From a virus, in the IMG/VR virus record IMGVR_UViG_3300018080_000200, positions 1 through 59,557 of that record: a DNA stretch of 59,557 nt. One strand, written 5' to 3'. A program made the translations under genes and the position numbers. How positions within the stretch are numbered: the stretch's first letter is position 1; every line of letters starts with the position of its first letter. This document shows positions 34,308-42,611 of the stretch, one piece after another. The notes beneath the pieces were generated by a model that was not told the origin of the DNA, searched no databases, and was given only the letters and a program-made list of their open reading frames with translations.

Positions 34308-35074
34308 TGGCCACTGAGACGACTACTTTATTAAATTTGGAACTTCCGGTTTCTAATGATGCCGACACGCGAGGGCAGTGGGGAGAAATTTTAAACACTG
34401 CATTAAAGAGTTTAGAATACTACGCCCATGCAGCCTCCTTACATACGCACTATGCACCTATCAGCAGTGCAAATGTTTTAGGACACCAAAATAGAATAAT
34501 CACAGGGGCTTCCGGTTCACCCTTGAATTTCTCAGTAGGTGTTGGTAAAATAGCGGTTAGTGTTAACGCCGGTGCTGATTTAGACGGAATTTTAACGGTA
34601 ATAGGTACTGCCTATGATAAATATACTAATACTACGCGGGCTGTTTCGGAACAAATAGCAATTAGCGGTACCGGGGTGTACGTTAGTCAAAACGTATACG
34701 TAGGGTCGGTCACTATCGAACTAACAAGTGTAGACTTCTCCGACTATGACGTGGATTCGTTTATACTTTGGGATAATAGGAACAGACCTTTTTTAGTCAG
34801 GTATATCGGGGTTGATGCCCTAAACACGGCAGTTTCTACTACGGCATCCGTACAAATAGACTTTGTGGATATTAGCACCGGAAAATTTGATGTATTTGAC
34901 ACACACACGATATCTTTTGTAACTATTGCAGATAGCAGGCACTGGTTTAAGAGTAAAACTTTGCTTTCTACTCTACTGGAGCCGAATAAGCATGGTATTA
35001 TTGTTAAATCAACTGCTGCCGATTACAGTCTTTGGACTAAGTTACAGCTCATACTCGAAGTACAAGAAAGGTAG
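34307..35074 (+). CDS. fiber- or whisker-like protein
   Basis: The 255-residue product begins L-N-L-E-L-P-V-S-N-D-A-D-T-R-G-Q-W-G, followed by L-N, the start typical of phage tail fibers and appendages. A short stretch with H-T-H-Y follows, then beta-rich sequence. The location between neck and sheath genes suggests a neck whisker or collar fiber rather than a distal fiber. Assignment is by the N-terminal pattern. Confidence 0.6.
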   Translation: MATETTTLLNLELPVSNDADTRGQWGEILNTALKSLEYYAHAASLHTHYAPISSANVLGHQNRIITGASGSPLNFSVGVGKIAVSVNAGADLDGILTVIGTAYDKYTNTTRAVSEQIAISGTGVYVSQNVYVGSVTIELTSVDFSDYDVDSFILWDNRNRPFLVRYIGVDALNTAVSTTASVQIDFVDISTGKFDVFDTHTISFVTIADSRHWFKSKTLLSTLLEPNKHGIIVKSTAADYSLWTKLQLILEVQER

Positions 35075-35079
35075 AAGCA

Positions 35080-38000
35080 ATGGCTTACTCACCTCCAGCT
35101 GTACAAGTTAATCAGGAGTTTGCGGCTCCTGCTGTCGCTGCATTCCCGGCTTTAAACCCGGTTATTATAGGCCCACGGTACGATGTATTGACGTACCAGG
35201 CTGATAAGGCCACTATAGCCTTAGGGGCCTATGACCCGTCAACTACAGTTAAACACTCTTACCCAAATCTTTCGGCCACTGGCATTGTAGATTTGGCTAA
35301 TGTGCTACTGTATTTCGATGACGCGTACCTGAAGTATTTTGAGAAGCTTATTGCCGATACAACATACCAGTTCAGAGTCATCACCCCGCATAGGAATAGA
35401 ATACGGGCAGCGGCAGACATTGACAGTTCGGAACCTATATTCTCTACAACTACGGATCGTCTAGGTAACACCTATACGAGATCCTCCAATTTTCTACGGG
35501 ATGTGTTACCGGGGGATGGTATCCTGGTACACGCCGAAATTGGCGGCACAGATTATAGCATTCTAACGAAAGTAGCTGAGTTGCTACATGACATTATACC
35601 GGCTGTGGTGGGTACTCCAACCGCAGATGCCGGCAATGAAGGAGTACATTCTCATTCCGTTGGATCCCCAGCAGCCGATGCCGGTAATACCGGGGATGAG
35701 GTTGTTGCAGCCGGTGGCACTTACACTGGTGACTTGGCCTCTGGTGTAGTAGAAGATACTTACACTGTTGAAGTCACTACTGGCGGAAACTACGCCACGC
35801 AGACTATTACCCAGAACAACGCTATCGGCACGGATACTTTGGTCATTGATGCTACGTCTGAATGGGATCATTCCAGTGACGAAGTTTATACCATTGAGAT
35901 CATCCAAACAGGGGCTACCGGTGTAGCTAAAATGAGGTATACCAGCGCTTCTGGCTTGGATAATGGTCCGGTGGCAGGGGCTACTGTTACATTCGGGGCA
36001 GCAATAGCTATTGGGTCCTACGGCCTAGTAATCACCCTCAATGACACTACTGATAGTACTCTAGAGGCAGGGTCTAATTGGGAGATTACCTGTACAGCGG
36101 GAACGGCAGTGTTAAAGATTACATCGGACTCCGGTGTAGACGACGTTCTCTCATACAAAGCCCGCACCGATGGTTTCGCGTTCCCCCTCGGAGCCTTAGG
36201 AGCTACTTTCACTCTCACTGATGGCGGTGATACCGTACTGACACTGGGGGATAAGTGGACCGTTGATTGTGAAGCCGGGTTTTCATTGCCTGGTCTTACT
36301 ATGGGCGGTACTTACACCAATGATAGGGACCTGGTCTACACCGTTGAAGTAACAAAGGGCGGTGTGTGGGGTACTTGTGAGATTACTGTAACATCTACTA
36401 GTACTGATAGCAGTGGCCCAAGTGTTGTAGCTGTTTCTACAGCAGTTACATTTGGTACAAAAGGACTCACTGTCACTTTTGCAGCTAACACGCAAGGCGG
36501 GTTGCTACTCGGAGACAAATGGACCGTAGCCGCTACGGCGACTCTGAACGGGCCTACTAAGTCTATCCGGTTGCAAGATGATCTTCCGGCAACAATACGG
36601 ACTACGGCTCCAACTATTACCGGACCTACTGATGTGGTTGCCGGTCCCGATGATGTTGTTGTCGATACGTCGGCATACGCCGATAACTTAAACGTCCTGT
36701 CGGAGCGCGATAAAGAGGTCTATATAGTCGAGATTACTAAAGGGGGAGCCGTTGGCGTAGCCGAGTATAGTGTGACCTCACAGTCTGGGCTGGACAGTAC
36801 CCCTACGGATCAAGTGATTGCCGACTTCGGTACCACCGCGTATGCTGTTGGTACTCAGGGCCTCACCGTTAAATTCCAGGATACCGATGTTAGTACCGAT
36901 TTAACAGTCGGACAGCAGTGGGCTTTTGAAATAGAGAAAACCAACCTGGATGTTACACTTTACATCATTAAAGATGATGTTAGTATTCCAGAATACCGAG
37001 TGGATACTCCTGCTGATGACGCGTGGCAAGTAGAGAGCGATGGGATTACCATCGAAAGCAATATCTATCTTACCGATAGCACCTGGGCTTCTGGGTCCAC
37101 ACTCGTTCCTCTCCCTGTAACGCAGGCCAACCAGTATGTTGCTTACAGAGCATTACGGCCTGAAGACTCGGATGAGATAGGTACTATGGATGGAAACGCT
37201 ACTGATACGACTATAGAAGGTCTTTTGGGGCCTATCCAGCCTACAAACCCCATTTCTTATGGTGTTAAGAAAGCTATTCTAAACTCTGGAGGCGCCGATG
37301 TTCGGTACATGAAACTAGCTACGGACGACACTGCCGGGTATAGTTCTGCACTTTCCAGGCTGCAGGAAGATCGGGCTTCGTACGCTATAACTCCTCTTAC
37401 ACAGAGCGCGGCGGTTCATCAATTAGTGATCGCCCATGCGAACAGCCTTTCCACGTCAACAGAAAACAGGTGGCGGATCGGGCTGTTCAATAAAGCCCTT
37501 AACACATCGATCTATTTGTTTGAGGATTATACTGATCCAGTATCCGGAGCTGAATCCGACTACGTAGCAACAGTAGAGGATGATCCTCTAGTGTCCGGTA
37601 CGCAGTACCAACTCCTAATCGGAGACACTGCTCAGGGAGTAAACTTCCTTACTAGCGGGGTAGTAGTCGGCGATGTAGTAGAACTAGGATTCTCAGTGGA
37701 CCTAAACGGAGAGTTGCAGTGGACAGACTATACTATTACGGATGTCCGCAGTGAAACGGCACTTACGTTTACTCCGGCACTGACAAGCGCTATCACTACG
37801 CCTTCTAAATTCAGATTGCGTAGGGTTCTCTCCAAGCAACAGCAAGCCGAAGAGATCCGGGATTACGCAGCTTCTCTATACAACCGTCGGGCAATGTTAG
37901 TATGGCCGAATATCGCAGGAGACGGAGAGTACCAGGTCGAAGGGTACTTCTTAGCTGCCGCTATTGCTGGCTTGACAGCGCAACATTTACCGCACCAGGG

Positions 38001-38487
38001 CTTTACTAACATGCAAGTCCTGGGGTTTGATGATTTAAGTAACAGCTTCTTGTACTTCTCTAGAGCACAGCTAAATACTATAGCCGAAGGCGGGGTGACT
38101 ATAGTAACACAGCAGATAAGAGAGGGGGCTCCATTCATTAGGCATCAGCTGATGACCAAAATGTCTGGCAGTCTATTCGATCAAGAGTATTCTCTTGTTA
38201 GAGTGCCTGATTTTATCTCGTATTACTTCTATGAGAATTTCCAGGATTTCATTGGGCTGTACAATATAAACACCAATATTTTGGAAGAAATCGAAGCAAG
38301 AGCGCTCTCTATCATTGATACTCTATTATCAACCGATTTCCCACGGATCGGTACTATGATCAATGCAGGTAGAGTCCTCTCTGTTGCACAGCATGAAACG
38401 TACAAAGATCGGGTAGAAGTTCTTGTAGAACTCGTTATTCCCGCTCCGATTAACGATCTGGTAATTACGCTGTCTTTCGTGCTGTAA
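35080..38487 (+). CDS. contractile tail sheath protein with inserted repeats
   Basis: At 1135 residues this is about twice the length of many phage sheath proteins. The N-terminus (S-P-P-A-V-Q-V-N-Q-E) and the C-terminal third (R-E-G-A-P-F-I-R-H-Q-L, D-F-P-R-I-G-T-M-I-N-A-G, helix, then V-E-V-L-V-E-L) are sheath-like, and its tail-tube partner follows. Between about residues 180 and 620 lies an insertion of four or five related beta domains with core Y-T-V-E-V-T-K-G-G and G-D-K-W-T-V. They probably project outward from the sheath. This gene makes the phage a myovirus. Confidence 0.8.
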   Translation: MAYSPPAVQVNQEFAAPAVAAFPALNPVIIGPRYDVLTYQADKATIALGAYDPSTTVKHSYPNLSATGIVDLANVLLYFDDAYLKYFEKLIADTTYQFRVITPHRNRIRAAADIDSSEPIFSTTTDRLGNTYTRSSNFLRDVLPGDGILVHAEIGGTDYSILTKVAELLHDIIPAVVGTPTADAGNEGVHSHSVGSPAADAGNTGDEVVAAGGTYTGDLASGVVEDTYTVEVTTGGNYATQTITQNNAIGTDTLVIDATSEWDHSSDEVYTIEIIQTGATGVAKMRYTSASGLDNGPVAGATVTFGAAIAIGSYGLVITLNDTTDSTLEAGSNWEITCTAGTAVLKITSDSGVDDVLSYKARTDGFAFPLGALGATFTLTDGGDTVLTLGDKWTVDCEAGFSLPGLTMGGTYTNDRDLVYTVEVTKGGVWGTCEITVTSTSTDSSGPSVVAVSTAVTFGTKGLTVTFAANTQGGLLLGDKWTVAATATLNGPTKSIRLQDDLPATIRTTAPTITGPTDVVAGPDDVVVDTSAYADNLNVLSERDKEVYIVEITKGGAVGVAEYSVTSQSGLDSTPTDQVIADFGTTAYAVGTQGLTVKFQDTDVSTDLTVGQQWAFEIEKTNLDVTLYIIKDDVSIPEYRVDTPADDAWQVESDGITIESNIYLTDSTWASGSTLVPLPVTQANQYVAYRALRPEDSDEIGTMDGNATDTTIEGLLGPIQPTNPISYGVKKAILNSGGADVRYMKLATDDTAGYSSALSRLQEDRASYAITPLTQSAAVHQLVIAHANSLSTSTENRWRIGLFNKALNTSIYLFEDYTDPVSGAESDYVATVEDDPLVSGTQYQLLIGDTAQGVNFLTSGVVVGDVVELGFSVDLNGELQWTDYTITDVRSETALTFTPALTSAITTPSKFRLRRVLSKQQQAEEIRDYAASLYNRRAMLVWPNIAGDGEYQVEGYFLAAAIAGLTAQHLPHQGFTNMQVLGFDDLSNSFLYFSRAQLNTIAEGGVTIVTQQIREGAPFIRHQLMTKMSGSLFDQEYSLVRVPDFISYYFYENFQDFIGLYNINTNILEEIEARALSIIDTLLSTDFPRIGTMINAGRVLSVAQHETYKDRVEVLVELVIPAPINDLVITLSFVL

Positions 38488-38489
38488 AA

Positions 38490-38678
38490 ATGTTGTACTC
38501 ATACAAACACCCTTACGAATGGCGTTGGAGAAGACGGTTACTTTATTTCGACTACCCCAATGACTTTTTGCGACTACCGGATGATTCTAGGCCATTTGTA
38601 ATGGTGAATGTGGAGACAACTGCTGGAACAGTACAAGAGAAGGTTTTTTTAAATCAGATGCAACGAGTAGGAGAGTAA
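38490..38678 (+). CDS. 62-residue protein between sheath and tube
   Basis: A small basic protein rich in Tyr, Trp and Arg at its start (Y-E-W-R-W-R-R-R-L). It follows the sheath stop by two bases and is followed by a good AGGAGAG site for the tube gene. It may be a tail accessory. No family is recognised. Confidence 0.5.
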   Translation: MLYSYKHPYEWRWRRRLLYFDYPNDFLRLPDDSRPFVMVNVETTAGTVQEKVFLNQMQRVGE

Positions 38679-38683
38679 AACTA

Positions 38684-39283
38684 ATGCCTGATATCTACGG
38701 GAAGAATGTTCAGTACAAGAATACTGGTCTGGTAACAGCCGATGAGATGATACTAACCATCCAAGGCGGGGGTACTACTACCGCTGGTCAGACTTCAAAT
38801 CAGTTCTTGGTACAGAGCGTTATTATCCAATACAACCAGCCGGTTAATAGAGTATTCGAGATCGGGTCGTCTTTTGTCTATTTTGCCCCCGGCAGGCCTA
38901 TTGGCAATTTGCAGATAGGTCGCATTGTAGGGTCTAAACTAATCACAGCCTTGTTAGGGCAGACTGGTACGGGGGTGTGGACTGCCGCTGCTGCCGAAGC
39001 GGCCGGGGATAAAACAGTCACATTCCGGAAAGGCTCTGCTGCTGGAGGCTCTATCAGTGGAGGTAATGATGCTGATGTCCAGTTACACATTACCGGCCTT
39101 ATTATAGAGTCTTATGGTTTTCAAACAGATGCAAATGGTACCCTGTGCCAGGAGAACATTTCCGGTCAATTTGCATCTTTGACTTTTGGCGGTGATGTCA
39201 GTGGTATTGTCTCTGCAGCTGCTGCAGCAGTTACAACTGCCGGGCAAGCTGTAACAGAAGCTATTACAAGTATCTTTGGATAA
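38684..39283 (+). CDS. tail tube protein
   Basis: The 199-residue product, downstream of the sheath, has the layout of a tail tube subunit: Q-S-V-I-I-Q-Y-N-Q-P-V-N-R-V-F-E-I-G-S followed by G-R-P-I-G-N-L-Q-I-G-R-I-V-G, then a beta domain and a short Ala-rich C-terminal helix. Length is in the usual range. A strong AGGAGAG site is present. It forms the inner tube around which the sheath contracts. Confidence 0.75.
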   Translation: MPDIYGKNVQYKNTGLVTADEMILTIQGGGTTTAGQTSNQFLVQSVIIQYNQPVNRVFEIGSSFVYFAPGRPIGNLQIGRIVGSKLITALLGQTGTGVWTAAAAEAAGDKTVTFRKGSAAGGSISGGNDADVQLHITGLIIESYGFQTDANGTLCQENISGQFASLTFGGDVSGIVSAAAAAVTTAGQAVTEAITSIFG

Positions 39284-39294
39284 TACATACTTGC

Positions 39295-41562
39295 ATGGAT
39301 TATCAATCACCTTTAAGCCTAGGTCTGGATGGGTTGCCAGGCAACGCCAGTTCCAAATGGACTGGAGAACTGCCGTTGGATGGTGCTGCGTTCCAATTGT
39401 TACAGCAGCACCTCCAGAATAACACATTTTTGCAGCTAGGCCGCATCCTAGATGTAGTCGCAGGGGCGTATACCGCTCAAGTGAATACTGGATTAGGAAC
39501 GTACGCCGCCCGGTGGTGCTCGGAAAGCGTTGGTGGTTTATTCGGGAATGGTACTATTTGTACTCCTCAGTACGGCGACTATGCCGTTATCTTTAACCCA
39601 CCTTCTGGTATGCCGGTCATCCTAGGATGTATCCCACCAGAAGGGTTTTCTACAAGCGGAGTCCTCTATAGAGCACTACTAGGGGGTTCCGTTTCTGCAT
39701 TTACTGAAGAGGCACACTCCGGCATCTGGAGAGGTCCCGATCAGGGTGCCATCATCCCTTTTAATGCTGGCCGCCCTGTAGATGTGTTCCCAGGAGACAG
39801 TGGCTGGTGTAATGAGGACGGCGGTGTACTCGGACTGTTCAAAGGGACTATAGCTCTTCTTAAAGCATCCGAACTAGCACAGATACAAGCTATTAGCGTA
39901 GACGACTTAGTACGTATAGTAGCTAGAACCTACCAGGTGTACCATGCCTTAGGTGAAACCCACCTCTATGATGATGAAGGGTACGTAAACTCTGAAATCT
40001 CTATCGGAATCCAGAGTTGGGAGCCTTTAGGTAAAGACGAAGAAGGGCAGGAGATTGGAAGTGAAGTCTCCGACCCGGACGATGGGTACTACGAATTAGA
40101 AGAGAGTAATGACCCAAAGGCAAGAGTACAAATACATGCCGGTTGGCTCGGAGACTTGTTGCGAATCTACACACAAACTACAGATAATAAGGGATTAAGT
40201 CGTTTACACTTCGATGATGAAGGCAGGATTAGTCTGCATTCTACCAAGGAGGTCTTACTTAGACGAGTAAACGAAATCCCCATACCTCATAGACTAAAAG
40301 ACCCACAGGACCCGGAGGGAGATACTAACATAACGCCGTCTGACATTACGCCCTATACTTGGAATGAGACTCACATCGATGGTCGCGGTTTGGAAGAGGT
40401 AGACTTCTTAAAATATACAGAAGAAGTAGGGTCTCAGAGACGATTTAATGATTACTCTAAGGATTGGGAACTAGTAAGGGAAGAAGTAGAGACTAAAGCG
40501 GACGGCCTCATCCATATTAGAGATGACGGAAGTATTGTCTTTAGAAGTAACTCAGGTAGCACCATAGAGATGAACTCTGCTGGCGATATCATACTCGCCC
40601 CGGCCAGGGATCTTCTTCTTCAATCTGGGCGAGACCTTATTGCACTAACTTCAGGAAATACTAGTATTCGTACAAATAAGCACTGCACACTTAGTTGCGA
40701 TTTTGGCGACGTCAGAGTAAAAGCGGATAGTAATCTTCACATGTTTTCTAAAACAGGGGGCATTCTTTTAGAAACGGAAGGAGATGCTGCGCCAGTTGAC
40801 GCAACAACTGGGGATGAGATGAAATCGGGCGGTATCATTCTTAGGAGCAAGGGAGACGCTCCTATTGTCTTAGACTCTGTGAGTAATACTATACAGCTAG
40901 AGGCAGAGAGCAATATTACGCAGCGGACTAAAGGCTCTGGTGCACGGATACGTTTAGATACCAGTATCATTTCAGGAACAGCTTCGGACCTAATTTCCTT
41001 TACTTCGACTGAGTATGACCTGGAAACTGCAAGTTGGGATGTACAGTGTACTACAGCGGAGATTAAAACGCAGCAGTGTCGCATGGATGGCCGCACAATG
41101 GCTATAACGGGACATAGCTCTTGTCGCATACATGCCCCTAATGGTGTGGACGTTGCCCACAACCATCCACAGTATGAATGGACGTATGTTGGGGATGCCC
41201 ATGGCAAGAACGGAGTGTTTATTAGTAAAAGGAATAGTCCTAGCCCTGCTGTGCCGACTATACGAGAAACACAGGATATCGACTCTCTAGTTCAGCCCTG
41301 GCAGTATACGGAAACCTCAAAGATAAAATTCCTATATAGAGATAACCAGCGCGTGGGCGGATTGTACTACACTCCGTGGCAACTAAACGAACAAGATGAG
41401 AGATCAGAGTGGGACCTAACATACGATAAGATAGAGAACACATTGCCATACCCTGGTGCAGGTGTTACACTATACTCGTACACTCGTAATACAGAACCTA
41501 AGTCTAGTGGAGGCAAATTTGTTGCCACTACTATCTATGTTGGTACTAAAATTGAGGAGTAG
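39295..41562 (+). CDS. baseplate spike/OB-domain protein
   Basis: This 755-residue protein has an OB-like domain near residue 95 (G-D-Y-A-V-I-F-N-P-P-S-G-M-P-V-I-L-G-C-I-P-P) as in baseplate hub spikes of the gp5/gpV type. A beta-helix-like stretch follows around residues 410-560 with repeating D-x-x-I-x-L. A conserved-looking H-A-P-N-G-V-D-V-A-H-N-H near residue 615 follows, then a C-terminal beta domain. No lysozyme motif is seen. It is likely the central tail spike or a hub-associated protein. Confidence 0.6.
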   Translation: MDYQSPLSLGLDGLPGNASSKWTGELPLDGAAFQLLQQHLQNNTFLQLGRILDVVAGAYTAQVNTGLGTYAARWCSESVGGLFGNGTICTPQYGDYAVIFNPPSGMPVILGCIPPEGFSTSGVLYRALLGGSVSAFTEEAHSGIWRGPDQGAIIPFNAGRPVDVFPGDSGWCNEDGGVLGLFKGTIALLKASELAQIQAISVDDLVRIVARTYQVYHALGETHLYDDEGYVNSEISIGIQSWEPLGKDEEGQEIGSEVSDPDDGYYELEESNDPKARVQIHAGWLGDLLRIYTQTTDNKGLSRLHFDDEGRISLHSTKEVLLRRVNEIPIPHRLKDPQDPEGDTNITPSDITPYTWNETHIDGRGLEEVDFLKYTEEVGSQRRFNDYSKDWELVREEVETKADGLIHIRDDGSIVFRSNSGSTIEMNSAGDIILAPARDLLLQSGRDLIALTSGNTSIRTNKHCTLSCDFGDVRVKADSNLHMFSKTGGILLETEGDAAPVDATTGDEMKSGGIILRSKGDAPIVLDSVSNTIQLEAESNITQRTKGSGARIRLDTSIISGTASDLISFTSTEYDLETASWDVQCTTAEIKTQQCRMDGRTMAITGHSSCRIHAPNGVDVAHNHPQYEWTYVGDAHGKNGVFISKRNSPSPAVPTIRETQDIDSLVQPWQYTETSKIKFLYRDNQRVGGLYYTPWQLNEQDERSEWDLTYDKIENTLPYPGAGVTLYSYTRNTEPKSSGGKFVATTIYVGTKIEE

Positions 41563-41565
41563 CCA

Positions 41566-42153
41566 ATGCCTGATGAATTCACAGTACCCCCGGCAGGGGC
41601 CGCAGTAGCCCCGCAGCAGGAAGAACCAGAGAAACAGGATGAGATTCCCGCTATAGGAATGGAAGTTAAAACTCCGCTTAATGAAGACCTACTCCTGGAA
41701 GAAGCTGCAAATATAACAGACGCAATGCGGGATGCGTACCTGGTACACACCATGACAGATGAGCCTTACGAAGAGACCTACGAGGTAGCAAAGGGCGCTC
41801 TAAAAATAACATTTAAATCCAAGTCATTGCAGGATTATCATGCAAGTGTGGATTGGGTTAACTCAAAATTAACGCCGGAAACTACCAATCAACAGTTTTA
41901 TTCCTACGAAGCTTTAGCCGATCTAGCATGTTTCCTTAAAAAAGTTACAGCTATTCATCCAACAGAAGGTAAAGAAGGCACGATAGATTATACGGCCTAC
42001 CCCTTTGCGTCTCGCGTAGAGCATTTACTAAAATTCTCTGGCTCTAAGTTTATCCTGTTCACAGAACTCCTGAGTAGATTTGCGGCGCGTATGGAAGTTA
42101 TGCGCAGAGAGTTACTCGAATCGGGTTTACTACAAGCCGCCATCGTTACTTAA
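41566..42153 (+). CDS. tail assembly chaperone, short form
   Basis: The 195-residue product lies between baseplate spike and tape measure, the classical place of the tail assembly chaperone (lambda G type). The first 45 residues are acidic and Pro-rich; the remainder is helical. Its 3' end contains the slippery heptamer GGGTTTA in the correct frame, and the overlapping frame continues to 42611, so it also has a longer -1 frameshift form. It binds the tape measure before tail assembly and is not found in the particle in relatives. Confidence 0.75.
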   Translation: MPDEFTVPPAGAAVAPQQEEPEKQDEIPAIGMEVKTPLNEDLLLEEAANITDAMRDAYLVHTMTDEPYEETYEVAKGALKITFKSKSLQDYHASVDWVNSKLTPETTNQQFYSYEALADLACFLKKVTAIHPTEGKEGTIDYTAYPFASRVEHLLKFSGSKFILFTELLSRFAARMEVMRRELLESGLLQAAIVT

Positions 42154-42611
42154 TAGCGTACTCCTATGTCAGACAAGGGGCTACTCTTAACTTTAAACCT
42201 AAAACATTACTAGGGTTTATTAGAAATCAAGTAATCTTGGATGTCCATTCTCGTCTACAGGACACAGATTTTATGAAAACCCAAGTAGTGGTGGCGGCTT
42301 CTTTACTAGCATCCGGAATGGAAAACTCCGGGGCTTTACTAAATGACTCTTTACAAAACTACTATCGGCTTATATACTGTGAAGAGTTACCCACCGTTAA
42401 AAAAGAGGATACTGCGGATTTGGCTATGAAAGCAGCAAAGTGGGAGTTCGAGCATGGATTGAGAGACTCCCCATCCTTCCATATATCCGAGTTGGATATT
42501 CTTGCTGCTCGTGCTAGAGAAACAGGGGATAAATCTGCAGCACAGCGCGAGCGTGAACGTTTAGCGAATAGATATAAAGAACTCTTCCCACAAGGTGGTA
42601 CTAGTGGATAG
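41566..42611 (+). CDS. tail assembly chaperone, -1 frameshift fusion form
   Basis: A -1 slip at G-GGT-TTA (42123-42129) joins the first 188 codons of the short form to the frame that is open from 42078 to 42611. The fusion would have 348 residues, continuing T-T-S-R-H-R-Y-L-I-A after the slip. The frame after the shift has no stop until 42609 and its protein is coherent and helical. The usual start for the second part would be a weak TTG at 42237, so a frameshift explains it better. This is the G/GT arrangement of many long-tailed phages. Confidence 0.75.
42123..42129 (+). promoter_or_regulatory. programmed -1 ribosomal slippery site
   Basis: GGGTTTA fits the X-XXY-YYZ slippery rule in the zero frame (tcG GGT TTA). 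It lies 24 bases before the stop of the short chaperone, inside the region where the second frame is open. I did not find a clear downstream stem-loop by eye. The tape measure follows directly. Confidence 0.75.

Noticed and set aside
40737-41207. 156-codon minus-strand frame in the baseplate spike gene
   Set aside because: It lies fully inside a well-supported + strand gene, has no ribosome site and no recognisable domain.
42237-42611. Independent TTG-started gene downstream of the tail chaperone
   Set aside because: The same frame is open upstream to 42078 and a perfect slippery heptamer lies in the overlap, so a frameshift product explains it better than a weak TTG start.
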